From NCBI RefSeq assembly GCF_024172125.1, contig NZ_JAMZEA010000020.1, forward strand, positions 62,001 to 126,000: DNA of 64,000 nt, read 5' to 3'. This DNA is from Actinomadura rupiterrae. Its GTDB lineage: Bacteria; Actinomycetota; Actinomycetes; Streptosporangiales; Streptosporangiaceae. The translations under genes were made by a program, and so were the position numbers. Position 1 is the first letter of the stretch; each line of letters starts with the position of its first letter. This document shows positions 7,747 to 17,930 of the stretch, piece after piece. The notes under the pieces were generated by a model, which saw nothing but the letters and a program-made list of their open reading frames with translations, had not been told where the DNA came from and searched no databases.

Positions 7747-8723
7747 ACGAACTCCTTGCGGCGGGCCACGACCGCCCGGGCCGCCATGTTGACGACGAGG
7801 GTGATCACGAAGAGCACGAGGCCGGAGGCGATCAGCGCGCCGCGCCCGGTCGGGGACGCCTCGCCGAAGCTCTTGGCGATGTTGGCGGCGAAGGTGCTGC
7901 CGCCGTCCTCCAGCAGGTGGATGTTGATGCCCGGCACGAAGGTCAGCACCATCGCGACCGCGATGGTCTCGCCCATCGCGCGGCCGAGGCCGAGCATGGA
8001 CGCGCCGATCACGCCGGACTGGCCGTACGGCAGCACCGCCAGCCGGATCATCTCCCAGCGGGTCGCGCCGAGGGCGAGCGCCGCCTCCACGTTCGCGCGC
8101 GGGACCTGCAGGAAGACCTCGCGGGAGATGGACGAGATGATCGGCAGGATCATGATCGCCAGCACCACCGAGGCGGTGAAGATCGAGTTCTTGCCGGGGC
8201 TGTCGCCGCCGAAGAACGGGATCCAGCCGAGCACGTCGTTCAGGAACCTGCTGATCCCGTCCATGTGCGGGGCGAGGACGCGCAGGCCCCACAGGCCGTA
8301 CACGATCGACGGGACGGCCGCGAGCAGGTCCACCACGTAGCCGAGCCCGGACGCGATCTTGCGCGGCGAGTAGTACGCGATGAACAGCGCGATCGCGATG
8401 GCGACCGGGGTGGCCATGACCAGGGACAGCCCGGCGGACATGACCGTGCCGAACGCCAGCTGCGCGATGCCGAACTTCGGCGGCGTCGCGTTCGGGTTCC
8501 AGTCCTGCGAGGTGATGAAGTTCGCCTTGTTGTCCTGGAGCGCCGGGATCGCCTTCCAGATCAGGAAGACCGCGATCGCGGCCATGATCGCCAGCACCAG
8601 GATCCCGGAGCCGCGGGCGGCTCCGGCGAAGATCCTGTCGCCGGTCCGGCCGGTGCTCAGCCGCCGGGTGTCTGCGCGGTGCCGGGCGCCTACCGCGGCG
8701 TCGACGCCGGACTGGGTGCTCAC
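7743..8723 (-). CDS. pstC: Phosphate ABC transporter permease PstC
   Basis: The 326-residue permease has an N-terminal cytoplasmic tail of about 40 residues and six membrane helices. Its EAA loop reads EAALALGATRWEMIRLAVLP. PstC-type hallmarks include PSIVYGLWGL and GLGRAMGETIAVAMV. The GTG start at 8723 is preceded by AGGAGG. It is the second gene of the operon, 160 bp downstream of pstS, a spacing that could allow differential expression of the binding protein. Confidence 0.96.
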   Translation of the reverse strand: MSTQSGVDAAVGARHRADTRRLSTGRTGDRIFAGAARGSGILVLAIMAAIAVFLIWKAIPALQDNKANFITSQDWNPNATPPKFGIAQLAFGTVMSAGLSLVMATPVAIAIALFIAYYSPRKIASGLGYVVDLLAAVPSIVYGLWGLRVLAPHMDGISRFLNDVLGWIPFFGGDSPGKNSIFTASVVLAIMILPIISSISREVFLQVPRANVEAALALGATRWEMIRLAVLPYGQSGVIGASMLGLGRAMGETIAVAMVLTFVPGINIHLLEDGGSTFAANIAKSFGEASPTGRGALIASGLVLFVITLVVNMAARAVVARRKEFV

Positions 8724-8884
8724 GGGGGACCCTCCTGGTGGGGTGGGAACGTGCGGTGAACCGGGTGGGGTGGGGTGGTTCGGCCGTGCCGGCCGGTCGG
8801 TGGGACCGGGGGGTGAACCGGGGCCGGCCCCCTGGCCGTCGTACCCGGCGGCGAGGGGGCTGGCTGGACGAGGGTCCTCGGGGG

Positions 8885-9985
8885 TCAGGACAGCGCCTTC
8901 ACGGAACCCTGGACCTTGGTGAGCACGCTGTCGGGCAGCGGCGCGTAGCCCAGGTTGGTGAGGATCTTCTGACCGTCCGCGCTGGAGGTGTAGGTCAGGA
9001 ACGACTTCACGAACTTCGACTGCTCGGCCGGCAGGCCCTTCTCGCAGGCGATCTCGTAGGTCACCAGGACGATCGGGTAGGCGCCCGGCTCCTTGGTGGT
9101 GTAGTCGATCTTCAGCGCGACGTCGTTGCCGGTGCCGACGACCTTGGCGCCCGCGACGGCCTTGGAGGCGGTCTCGGGGGACAGCTTGGTGTACTCGCCG
9201 GCGCCGTTCTTGATGTCGGCGGTCTTCAGGCTGTTGTTGGTCGCGAAGGACAGCTCGACGTAGGAGATCGCGCCCTTGGTGCTCTTCACCTGGGCGGACA
9301 CGCCGTCGGACTTGGTCGCGCCCTGGCCGACGCCGTTCGGCCACTTCTTGGCCGGCTCCCAGGTCCACGCGCCGGGGGCGGTGGCCTTGAGGTACTTGGT
9401 GAAGTTCTCGGTGGTGCCGGACTCGTCCGCGCGGTAGATCGGCTTGATCGGCCCGGACAGCTTGGCGCCCGCGTTCTCCTTGGCGATCGCCGGGTCGTTC
9501 CAGGTCTTGATCTTGCCGGCGAAGATGCCCGCGAGGGTCTCGGGGGACAGCTTCAGCGAGTCGGCGCCGTCCACGTTGTAGACGACCCCGATCGGGCCGA
9601 CGACCATCGGCAGGTTCAGCGCCGGGGAGCCCTGGCAGCGCTTCTGCGCGGCGGCCGCCTCCGGCGGCTTGAGGGCCGAGTCCGAGCCGGCGAACGAGAC
9701 CTGGCCGGAGTTGAAGGACGCGATGCCCGCGCCGGACCCCGCCGGGTTGTAGTTGAGGTTCGCGCCGGCGCACTTGGCCGCGAAGAGCTTGCTCCACTCC
9801 TCGACCGCGTTCTTCTGCGCGCTCGAACCGGCGGCGTTGACCGTGCCCTTGGCGCAGTCGATGTTGCCCTTGGGGGCCTCGCTCGCGCTGGAGCCGGAGT
9901 TGTTGTCGCTGCCACAGGCGCTGAGGGCCAGGGCACCGGCGACGACGACACCGCCCAGGGTGGCCAGCCGAGAACCGTTCTTCAC
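8885..9985 (-). CDS. pstS: Phosphate-binding lipoprotein PstS
   Basis: The 366-residue protein has a lipoprotein signal peptide with lipobox L-S-A-C24, so the mature protein is lipid-anchored outside the membrane. Phosphate-binding motifs of PstS are visible: AAGSSAQKNAVEEW, YNPAGSGAGIASF, FAGSDSAL and RADESGTTENF. It delivers phosphate to the PstC/PstA channel. The start is GTG with GGAGACC upstream. It is the first gene of the pst operon behind two PHO boxes, which predicts PhoP control under phosphate limitation. Confidence 0.97.
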   Translation of the reverse strand: MKNGSRLATLGGVVVAGALALSACGSDNNSGSSASEAPKGNIDCAKGTVNAAGSSAQKNAVEEWSKLFAAKCAGANLNYNPAGSGAGIASFNSGQVSFAGSDSALKPPEAAAAQKRCQGSPALNLPMVVGPIGVVYNVDGADSLKLSPETLAGIFAGKIKTWNDPAIAKENAGAKLSGPIKPIYRADESGTTENFTKYLKATAPGAWTWEPAKKWPNGVGQGATKSDGVSAQVKSTKGAISYVELSFATNNSLKTADIKNGAGEYTKLSPETASKAVAGAKVVGTGNDVALKIDYTTKEPGAYPIVLVTYEIACEKGLPAEQSKFVKSFLTYTSSADGQKILTNLGYAPLPDSVLTKVQGSVKALS

Positions 9986-10344
9986 CGCAAGGTCTCCTCT
10001 ATAGCTTCGTCAGCGGTGTCCCGACCGGAGGATGTTGGACGTTTGTCCAGGTAGTGGGCTCACCGTCGAGTGTGAAGCTATGCGGGCGAAGTGTCCGGAC
10101 ACCCCGATCCAGGTGAACGAAGGATGAACTCAAACTTCAACAACCGGGAAGAATGCCCCGACACACCATGGACACCCGGTTAACACCCCAGGTCACCCCC
10201 TGTGGCGCCGGGGTTCCGGCGGTCCGCCCGTCCGTCCCTTACCTCCGCATATCCCACTAAAACCACCTGCAGCCGACCGATCCGGACGCGCCACGGGTGA
10301 CAACCCCCGCCCGACAGAATCCGTCAGTCCGCCCCGCGGTTCGA
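9986..10344. other. Intergenic region upstream of pstS
   Basis: This 359-bp gene-free stretch lies between pstS and the 3' end of the LysE-type gene. It contains the PHO boxes at 10108-10129 and, on the minus strand 26 bp further on, CATAGCT as a possible -10. The 200 bp beyond the boxes hold nothing I can identify. Confidence 0.6.
10108..10129 (-). promoter_or_regulatory. Two adjacent PHO boxes (PhoP binding site) for pstSCAB
   Basis: On the minus strand the sequence reads GTTCATCCTTC followed directly by GTTCACCTGGA. These are two 11-nt direct repeats matching the actinomycete PHO-box consensus (G/T)TTCAYYYRSS. The site lies 123 bp upstream of the pstS start, in the expected direction. A third, much weaker unit may follow at 10130-10140. 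This predicts activation by phosphorylated PhoP in low phosphate. Confidence 0.88.
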
Positions 10345-10965
10345 TCACTCCGCCGCGACGCGCAGGCCGAGCCCCACGAGGGTGCCCCCGAGCACGGCCT
10401 CCTGGACGCGCCGCACCCGCGGCGAAGCCAGCAGGTGCCGGACGCGTCCCACGGCCACCGCGACCAGGCTCAGCCCGCTGAGGCTGAACAGGACGGCGAT
10501 CAAGGCCAGCCCCAGCGCCACCGGGACGGCCTGCGCCGGATGCCCGCTGGGGACGAACTGCGGCAGCGTGGCCAGGAAGACGAGCGTCGCCTTCGGGTTG
10601 GTCAGGTTCGTCAGGAGTCCCTGGACGAAGGGTGACCGGAACCTGGCGAAGCGGGCAGGCGCGTCGTCGTCCTGCTCGTCCGCCCGCCCATGCCGGACGG
10701 CCCAGAGCGTGCGCGCGCCCAGGTAGACGAGGAACGCCGCCCCGGCCAGCTTCACCGCCTCGAATGCGACGGCACTGCGCAGCAGGACGCCGGCCAGGCC
10801 GACCGCGACGCCGGTCGCGTGGACGAAGAGGCCGAGCGCGCAGCCCGCGGCGGTCCTCAGTCCCGCTCGGGCGCCGCCCTTGAGCGTGCCGCGGATGACC
10901 ACGGCGGTGTCCAGGCCGGGGGTGACGGTGATCAGCAGGCAGATTCCGAGGTAGGCGAGGAGCAT
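10345..10965 (-). CDS. LysE/RhtB-family amino acid exporter
   Basis: The 206-residue membrane protein begins MLLAYLGICLLITVTPG, the typical LysE/RhtB N-terminus with the TPG motif in the first helix. The family pattern GGARAGLRTAAGCALG follows, with five to six helices in all. These proteins export amino acids or related small molecules; substrate cannot be told from sequence. It is monocistronic, with its 3' end toward pstS. Confidence 0.9.
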   Translation of the reverse strand: MLLAYLGICLLITVTPGLDTAVVIRGTLKGGARAGLRTAAGCALGLFVHATGVAVGLAGVLLRSAVAFEAVKLAGAAFLVYLGARTLWAVRHGRADEQDDDAPARFARFRSPFVQGLLTNLTNPKATLVFLATLPQFVPSGHPAQAVPVALGLALIAVLFSLSGLSLVAVAVGRVRHLLASPRVRRVQEAVLGGTLVGLGLRVAAE

Positions 10966-11020
10966 CCCCCGATTCTCAAGGGGCGCTCCGCTCGCCTCAA
11001 GGGGTGGAGTACATCTCGCC

Positions 11021-11851
11021 TCAAGGGGTCGAGTACATGACGTCCACGGAGTAGCGGGCGAAGCCGAGGGAGTCGTAGAGGTGGACGGCGCCGGGGTTGT
11101 CCTCGTCCACGTAGAGCAGGATCGCGGGGACGCCGCGGTCGCGGAGGTGGTGCAGGCCGGTCAGGGTCAGGGTGCGGCCCAGGCCGATGCCCTGCGCGGA
11201 CGGGTCGACGCCGACGACGTAGACCTCGCCCAGGCCGTCCGGGTGGATCTTCGTCCAGTGGAAGCCGATCAGCCGGCCGTCGCGCTCGGCGAGGAAGAAG
11301 CCCTCGGGGTCGAACCAGGGCTCGTCCTCGCGGGCGCGCAGGTCGTCCATGGTCCACTGGCCCTGCTCGGGGTGGTGGGCGAAGGCGCGGGCGTTGACGT
11401 CCAGCCAGGCCTGCTCGTCGCGGCCGACCTCGAAGGGGCGGAGGGTGACGCCGTCCGGGACGGTCGGCTCGGTCATGGGGTCGTCGGCCGAGCGGCGCAT
11501 CTGGAACAGGACGCGGCTGCGGACCATCCCCTCGGACTCGGCGAGGAGCGCGGCGGTGCGCAGGTCGCCGTGGGCCCAGACGCGCAGCGGGCCGTCCGCC
11601 TTCTCCCGGAGGCCGCGCAGCAGCTCGTGGCCGTGGCCGCGGCGGCGCGCCTCGGGGTGGACGACCAGCTCGCCGGACGCGGGCTCCTCGTCGGTGGCGG
11701 GGTCGAGGTGGGCGTAGCCGACGACCCCGCCGGCCTCCCGGACGGTCAGCCCCAGCCGTCCGGCCTTGAGCGCGAGCATGGCGTGCTCGGAGAGCGGCGC
11801 CACGCCGTCCGCCTCGGTTGCGGCCTCCACCAACGCGACGATCTCGTCCAT
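11021..11851 (-). CDS. mshD: Mycothiol synthase MshD
   Basis: The 276-residue protein is a tandem GNAT acetyltransferase. The N-terminal half (to about 140) has VVHPEARRRGHGHELL and the C-terminal half YVVGVDPSAQGIGLGRTL, both acetyl-CoA pyrophosphate loops, followed by the MshD-typical LLYVDEDNPGAVHLYDSLGF. MshD acetylates Cys-GlcN-Ins with acetyl-CoA, the last step of mycothiol synthesis. I chose the ATG at 11851: TAAACT lies six bases upstream, a leaderless arrangement, while a GTG six bases earlier is possible. It follows the methyltransferase gene by only nine bases. Confidence 0.95.
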   Translation of the reverse strand: MDEIVALVEAATEADGVAPLSEHAMLALKAGRLGLTVREAGGVVGYAHLDPATDEEPASGELVVHPEARRRGHGHELLRGLREKADGPLRVWAHGDLRTAALLAESEGMVRSRVLFQMRRSADDPMTEPTVPDGVTLRPFEVGRDEQAWLDVNARAFAHHPEQGQWTMDDLRAREDEPWFDPEGFFLAERDGRLIGFHWTKIHPDGLGEVYVVGVDPSAQGIGLGRTLTLTGLHHLRDRGVPAILLYVDEDNPGAVHLYDSLGFARYSVDVMYSTP

Positions 11852-11860
11852 GATCACAGT

Positions 11861-13828
11861 TTATGTGCCGGAGGCGTGCGGTTTGCGGGCGAGTACGCGG
11901 TAGGCATTGCTGTTGCCCGGCCTGACCACGCGGACGATCAGGTCGGTGACCGCGGCGAGGACGACCAGCGGCAGGACGGCCGCGTAGGCGAAGGCGCGCC
12001 GGGCGTGCCGTCCCGGGTGGCCGGAGGTGGCCCACGGACGGTGCGGATCGGGCCCGAGGACGTTCGCGAGCAGCAGCGCGGCCGTGGTGAAGTCGGGTTC
12101 CTCGCGCACTCCCCTGCGCTCGGTCGCGACGATCTCCAGGCCGCGCGCTTCGAGGGCGGACGCCAGGTTGCCCATCGGGATCATGTTGAGGTGCTGCGGC
12201 GGCAGCCAGGCGATCCAGTAGCCGCGCAGGACGCGCCCGACCCACGACTCGGGGTCCGGGAGCTCGATCAGCAGGTGCCCGCCGGGCGCGAGGACGGCCA
12301 CGGCGGCGTCCAGCTCGGCGGCCGGGTCGGAGGTGTGCTCCAGGTAGTGGTTCATCGAGACGGCGTCGTAGCGTCCGCCCAGCTCGGACGCGGCGGCGCG
12401 GAACTCGCCGCGGACGGCCCGGCGCACCCAGCGGCGGCGCGCCGCCTCCTCGATCCCGGCGGACAGGTCGAGGCCGTCGAACACGGTGTCCGGCAGCGTC
12501 TCCGCAGCCGTCGCGCAGAAGTGGCCGTGGCCGGCGCCGACGTCCAGCCAGGTCGCGGGCGTCGCGTGCGCGGCGACGAGTTCGGCGCGGTCCCGGTACC
12601 AGGCGGTCTGGCCGCTGAAGATGTGCTCGGTGCTGCTCGCGTTCAGGCCGTCGTAGACGTCCCGGTAGTAGAAGTCGAGCCCGTCCGGGTTGAGGCGCGG
12701 GTTCTGGAAGATGTGGCCGCAGTCGTCGCAGCGTTCCAGGACGAACCGTCCCGGCTTGACCATCACCGTGTCGCGCGTGACGAGGTGCTCGCGCAGCCGG
12801 GACGAGCCGCACCACGGGCAGTCCGGGCGGCGCTCCTCGAACATGTCGATGCTCGTGCGCGCGCGATGCCAGGCGCGCGATTTCTCCCGGAGTTCGATGC
12901 GGTGCCGTTCCCACTCGGTGCTGGGTGCGCGCAGGGTCCTCCACCACGTCCAGGGGACGTGCAGCGGACGCGCCCAAGCGGCACGGGCCCGGTCGCGCGG
13001 ACGCAGTCCGGTCCCCAGCGTGAGGACGTACGGGACGGCGCAGTACGCGGCCAGCGGCATCAGGCCCCAGCCCAGGTCGAACACCAGGCAGGCGGCGACC
13101 AGCAGCCAGCCGGTAGCCGAACGCGCCACGCCGATCGGCACGGCCAGGTGCGGCGGGACGGTCAGGCAGAGCGCCGTCAGCCACGTCCGCCGCCCACCCA
13201 GATCGCGCCGGGACGGCAGCGACGCGACGACGACATCGGCGCGGTCGGCGAACTGGCGGGCGCGGACGGTCAGCTCGGCCATCTCCCCCGCTTCGAGGTC
13301 GGCGAGCCGGGCCGGTTCGAGGCGCCGGACGAGATCGTCGGAGAGCAGCAGCGCGTACCCGGCTCCCCGCCCGAGGCACGGCCCCGGACGGCGCAGCGCC
13401 GCCGCGTCCACCGCCCGCGCCAGGTCCAGGGCCTCCGCGAACTGGAGATCGCCGGGGACGAGATCGACCACCCCGAGATCATTCCGGCGCGCGTGCGCCT
13501 CGGCCGCCGCCCTGACCCCATCCGGGACGGAAACCCCGGACGCCGTCGCCAGCCGGAACCCCCAGGCGTCCGGATCCGCGCCGCGCGCAACCGCGCCGTC
13601 CGGGGACGAGCCGTCCGGGGACGAGCCGTCCGGGGACGAGGCGTCCGGGGACGAGGCGGCCGGGGGCGAGGCGGCCGGGGGCGAGGCGGCCGGGGGCGAG
13701 GCGGCCGGGGGCGAGGCGGCCGGGGGCGAGGCGGCCGGTAGGCGGGTCAGCGCGGTGAGGCGGCGGCGGTGCAGGAACGTGCGCAGGAGCAGGGCGCCCG
13801 CGACCAGGACGCAGCCCAGAACGATCAT
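11861..13828 (-). CDS. Membrane-anchored zinc-ribbon/SAM-dependent methyltransferase fusion
   Basis: The 655-residue protein has an N-terminal membrane helix and a low-complexity Ala-Ser-Pro stretch encoded by a 15-bp repeat. A domain of unknown function and two further hydrophobic segments follow. The C-terminal half has a zinc ribbon (CPWCGSS ... CDDCGHIFQNPR) followed by a class I methyltransferase with motif I LDVGAGHGHFC and post-motif MNHYLEHTSDP. The ribbon-methyltransferase order resembles enzymes of glycan or lipid-linked sugar modification. A last hydrophobic segment lies near the C-terminus. The start at 13828 puts the first helix at the N-terminus; an in-frame start at 13852 is also open. 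The substrate is unknown. Confidence 0.75.
   Translation of the reverse strand: MIVLGCVLVAGALLLRTFLHRRRLTALTRLPAASPPAASPPAASPPAASPPAASPPAASSPDASSPDGSSPDGSSPDGAVARGADPDAWGFRLATASGVSVPDGVRAAAEAHARRNDLGVVDLVPGDLQFAEALDLARAVDAAALRRPGPCLGRGAGYALLLSDDLVRRLEPARLADLEAGEMAELTVRARQFADRADVVVASLPSRRDLGGRRTWLTALCLTVPPHLAVPIGVARSATGWLLVAACLVFDLGWGLMPLAAYCAVPYVLTLGTGLRPRDRARAAWARPLHVPWTWWRTLRAPSTEWERHRIELREKSRAWHRARTSIDMFEERRPDCPWCGSSRLREHLVTRDTVMVKPGRFVLERCDDCGHIFQNPRLNPDGLDFYYRDVYDGLNASSTEHIFSGQTAWYRDRAELVAAHATPATWLDVGAGHGHFCATAAETLPDTVFDGLDLSAGIEEAARRRWVRRAVRGEFRAAASELGGRYDAVSMNHYLEHTSDPAAELDAAVAVLAPGGHLLIELPDPESWVGRVLRGYWIAWLPPQHLNMIPMGNLASALEARGLEIVATERRGVREEPDFTTAALLLANVLGPDPHRPWATSGHPGRHARRAFAYAAVLPLVVLAAVTDLIVRVVRPGNSNAYRVLARKPHASGT
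13596..13730. repeat. 15-bp in-frame repeat inside the methyltransferase gene
   Basis: Nine copies of a 15-bp unit (variants GCGGCCGGGGGCGAG and CCGTCCGGGGACGAG) encode the repeated pentapeptides AASPP and SSPDG between the membrane helix and the rest of the protein. Because the unit is a multiple of three, copy-number changes would change linker length without breaking the gene. Confidence 0.92.
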
Positions 13829-13842
13829 GGGAGTGATCTTTA

Positions 13843-13867
13843 CAGTGATCACTGGCTCATTGCCAGT
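13843..13867. promoter_or_regulatory. Two overlapping inverted repeats between divergent genes
   Basis: CAGTGATCACTG (13843-13854) is a perfect 12-bp palindrome. ACTGGC and GCCAGT around TCATT (13851-13867) form a second one that overlaps it. They lie just upstream of the methyltransferase start and about 160 bp from the divergent 5'-nucleotidase. They could be operator half-sites; no regulator is identified. Confidence 0.4.
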
Positions 13868-14020
13868 AATTGCTGGATAGATATCGGATGACCGGTTGCC
13901 GCGGGGTGCGCGTCCCGGAACGTCCCGGACCAGCCGCAGGCGGTCCGGTCAGGCAAAACGTCACGAAACCGTCATTGGGTCGTGTGGATCGCGACGCGGC
14001 GGGCCGTTAGGTTCCCTGCC

Positions 14021-15700
14021 ATGATCCGACCTCGTCTCACACTGGCCGCGGTGACCGCCGCGGTCGCGGTGACCGCGCTCGCGGCGCAGCCCGCCGGGGC
14101 CGCCCCCTCGCACCACCACCACGGCAGGACCGTGCCGGTGCGGCTGCTCGCGCTCAACGACTTCCACGGCAACCTGGAGCCCCCGGTCGGCAACTCCGGG
14201 AACGCCATCGACGACAACGGCAACACCGTCCCGGCGGGCGGCGCGGCCTACATCGCCACGCACATGAAGCGGCTCACCGACCGCAACACCCTGAAGGTCG
14301 CGCAAGGCGACCTCATCGGGGCGTCCCCGCTGATCTCGGCGGCCTACCACGACGAGCCGTCCGTGGAGTTCATGGGGAACATCGGCCTGACCGCCTCGGC
14401 GGTCGGCAACCACGAGTTCGACGAGGGCCTGAACGAGCTGCTCCGCATCCAGAACGGCGGCTGCCACCCGGTCGACGGCTGCTCCCCGGCCGGACCGTGG
14501 AAGGGCGCCAAGTTCGACTACCTCGGGGCGAACGTCCTGAAGGAGAAGACGAACAAGCCCGCGATCAAGCCGTGGACGATCCGGAAGATCAACGGCGTCC
14601 GGATCGGCTTCATCGGCGTCGTCACCAAGACCACGCCGGGCATCGTCACCGCCGACGGCGTCAAGGGCCTGAAGTTCGACGACGAGGTCGCCTCCGCGAA
14701 CCGGTCCGCGCGCGAGCTGCGCAAGCGCGGCGTGCACGCGATGGTGCTGCTCGTCCACGAGGGCGACCAGGTCGTCAAGGGCTCGAAGCCGAACGACTGC
14801 GGCGTGGTGCCGGACGCGGGCACGCGCATCGCCACCCAGGCCGACCCGGACATCGACATGGTCCTGTCCGGCCACACCCACCAGCAGTACATCTGCACGG
14901 TGAAGGACCCGAACGGGCAGCCGCGTCTGTTCTCGTCCGGCTCGTCCTTCGGCCGGATCATCTCGCAGGTCGACTTCCAGGTGGACAGGCGGCACGACGA
15001 CATCGTCCGGACGTCGGTGAAGGCCGTGAACCACGTCGTCACCCGCGACGTCCCGCCGGACCCCGACACCGAGAAGTTCGTCGAGACCTGGAAGGAGCGG
15101 GTCGCGCCGGTCGCCAACAAGAAGATCGGCACGATCACCGCCGACCTCAAGCGCGACCCGAGCCCCTCCGGCGAGACGCCGCTCGGCGACGTGATCGCCG
15201 ACGCGCAGCTCGAAGCCGTCAAGGACAAGGGCGCGCAGGTCGCCGTCACCAACCCCGGCGGCGTCCGCACCGAGCTGGTCTACAAGGACGGCGGGACGGT
15301 CACCTACGGCGACGCGTTCGCCGTCCAGCCGTTCAGCAACGTCACCGGCGTGACCACGCTGACCGGCAAGCAGGTCGACGACCTGCTGGAGCAGCAGTGG
15401 ACGAGCGCGGGCGAGAAGATCCTGCAGCCCTCGTCCGGCCTGCACTTCACCATCGACCGCAGCAAGGCGATCGGCGACCGCGTCTCGAACATCACCATCG
15501 ACGGCAAGGCCGTGGACCCGGCCGCCTCGTACCGCATCGCAGCGAACAACTTCCTGCTCGGCGGCGGTGACGGCTTCACCACCTTCACCCAGGGCAAGGA
15601 CCAGGTGCTCGGCCCGATCGACCTGGACGCGCTGGTGAGCTACTTCGGCTCGCACTCCCCCATCGCGCCCCCGGCGCTGGACCGCATCTCCGGCAAGTAA
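14021..15700 (+). CDS. Secreted bifunctional metallophosphatase/5'-nucleotidase
   Basis: The 559-residue protein has a Sec signal peptide (residues 1-27, ending AAQPAGA). The N-terminal calcineurin-like metallophosphatase domain has LLALNDFHGN, GNHEFDEG and GHTHQQYIC, which ligate two metal ions. The C-terminal 5'-nucleotidase domain has NPGGVRTEL and the substrate-binding NNFLLGGGDGFTTF. It should release phosphate from extracellular nucleotides. The start at 14021 is preceded by TAGGTT seven bases upstream, a leaderless promoter pattern. The nearby pst and pit genes suggest a shared role in phosphate supply; I see no PHO box in front of it. Confidence 0.93.
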   Translation: MIRPRLTLAAVTAAVAVTALAAQPAGAAPSHHHHGRTVPVRLLALNDFHGNLEPPVGNSGNAIDDNGNTVPAGGAAYIATHMKRLTDRNTLKVAQGDLIGASPLISAAYHDEPSVEFMGNIGLTASAVGNHEFDEGLNELLRIQNGGCHPVDGCSPAGPWKGAKFDYLGANVLKEKTNKPAIKPWTIRKINGVRIGFIGVVTKTTPGIVTADGVKGLKFDDEVASANRSARELRKRGVHAMVLLVHEGDQVVKGSKPNDCGVVPDAGTRIATQADPDIDMVLSGHTHQQYICTVKDPNGQPRLFSSGSSFGRIISQVDFQVDRRHDDIVRTSVKAVNHVVTRDVPPDPDTEKFVETWKERVAPVANKKIGTITADLKRDPSPSGETPLGDVIADAQLEAVKDKGAQVAVTNPGGVRTELVYKDGGTVTYGDAFAVQPFSNVTGVTTLTGKQVDDLLEQQWTSAGEKILQPSSGLHFTIDRSKAIGDRVSNITIDGKAVDPAASYRIAANNFLLGGGDGFTTFTQGKDQVLGPIDLDALVSYFGSHSPIAPPALDRISGK

Positions 15701-15728
15701 GCGGCTGAAGGCTCCGCAGAAACGAGTC

Positions 15729-15757
15729 GAGGGCCGTCCCCACCGGGGGCGGCCCTC
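15729..15757 (+). terminator. Hairpin terminator after the 5'-nucleotidase
   Basis: GAGGGCCG and CGGCCCTC pair across TCCCC/GGGG and a short loop, 29 bp after the stop codon, followed by TTCGCTTCG. The stem is long and GC-rich; the T-run is weak, as is common in actinomycetes. It may also serve the convergent pit gene. Confidence 0.75.
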
Positions 15758-15808
15758 TTCGCTTCGCGTCGTCCGTTCAGGAGTCCTGGCGGGGGTACTG
15801 GCCGGGGG

Positions 15809-16965
<1,157 letters not shown>

Positions 16966-16969
<4 letters not shown>

Positions 16970-17583
16970 GATTCCTTGACCGCGATGGTCTCGACCGTGT
17001 TCGCGACGTGCTCGAAGGCGTCGGCCGCCTCCTCCAGCCGGTCGATGACCTGCTTGAGCTTCAGCACGGTGAGCGTGTCGTAGTCGCCCGAGAACAGCTT
17101 GGCCAGAAGCTTGCGGTAGACCCGGTCGCCCTCGTTCTCCAGCCGGTTGATCTCGATCCAGTACTCGTTGAGCTCCTTCATCGAGCGCAGCCGCGGCATC
17201 GCCTCGGCGGTCAGCTCGGCGGCGCGCTCCAGGACCTCGACCTGGTGCACGATCTCCTTCGGGAACTCGTCGATCTTGTAGAGCACGACGAGGTCGGCGG
17301 CCTCCTCCATCTCGTCCATGACGTCGTCGATCTGGGACGCGAGCTTGTAGATGTCCTCGCGGTCGAACGGCGTGATGAACGTTTCGTTCAGCCGCCGCAT
17401 GATCGCGTGGGTCGCCTCGTCGCCCGCGTGCTCGCAGGCGCGCATCTTCTCTGCGATCGCTTCCCGGTCAGTGCCGTCGCTGATGAGCTCCACGAGCAGC
17501 CTGGCGCCGGTGACCAGGTTGTTCGCCGAGTCGGCGAACATGTCGTAGAAGCTGTCCTCACGCGGCGTGAGACGCAAGCGCAC
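16966..17583 (-). CDS. DUF47 (PhoU-like) partner of the Pit transporter
   Basis: The 205-residue all-helical protein carries the DUF47 patterns FYDMFADSANNLVTGARLL, ACEHAGDEATHAI and DREDIYKLASQIDDVMDEMEEAAD. PhoU-like acidic clusters that bind metals are present. Such proteins are encoded with Pit transporters and probably regulate them. The GTG start at 17583 has AGGAG upstream; a longer frame to 17688 lacks family similarity. It is the first gene of the pair. Confidence 0.92.
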
Positions 17584-17930
17584 GTCGTTCTCCTGAGATG
17601 CCGGAACAGTCCGCTGAGGATCGTAGGCGCAACCGGCCGTAAAAAGAACTTTCGCCCCAGCTTCGACCGCCGTCCCCCATCCTCTCACCTACAAGGTTGC
17701 CCTAGATCACGACATGCACACCCGCGACACACAGCCCTGTCCAGGCGGATGTGGCGGCCTTGCGTCCCGCTACCGAGCGTGATCCGGGACGCGGAGTGAT
17801 ATTCGTTACAGGTGGGGCGGAAGTGCCTCGCGCACGGCGGCGCGCCGGGTAGGGGGCACCGGTGGTAAAAGCGGGTGCCGGGCGTCCGCTGGGACGTCCC
17901 GGCACCGGTCGGCCTGCCGACGAGCCGCCG
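17584..17930. other. Gene-free interval with a strong hairpin
   Basis: About 350 bp separate the DUF47 gene from the 3' end of the small protein at 17931. The only clear structure is the hairpin at 17874-17906. Otherwise I see no gene or repeat. Confidence 0.6.
17874..17906 (-). terminator. Hairpin terminator of the 62-residue protein gene
   Basis: GGTGCCGGG pairs with CCCGGCACC, and the inner arms CGTCC/GGACG extend the stem around GCTG. It lies 25 bp beyond the stop codon at 17931 on the minus strand. There is no T-run, as is common for actinomycete terminators. Confidence 0.65.

Noticed and set aside
5953..8340. 795-residue plus-strand frame opposite the pst genes
   Set aside because: Arg/Asp/Gly-biased shadow of pstB/pstA/pstC; no start signal and no family similarity.
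11081..13741. 886-residue plus-strand frame opposite mshD and the methyltransferase
   Set aside because: Typical high-GC antisense shadow of two well-supported genes.
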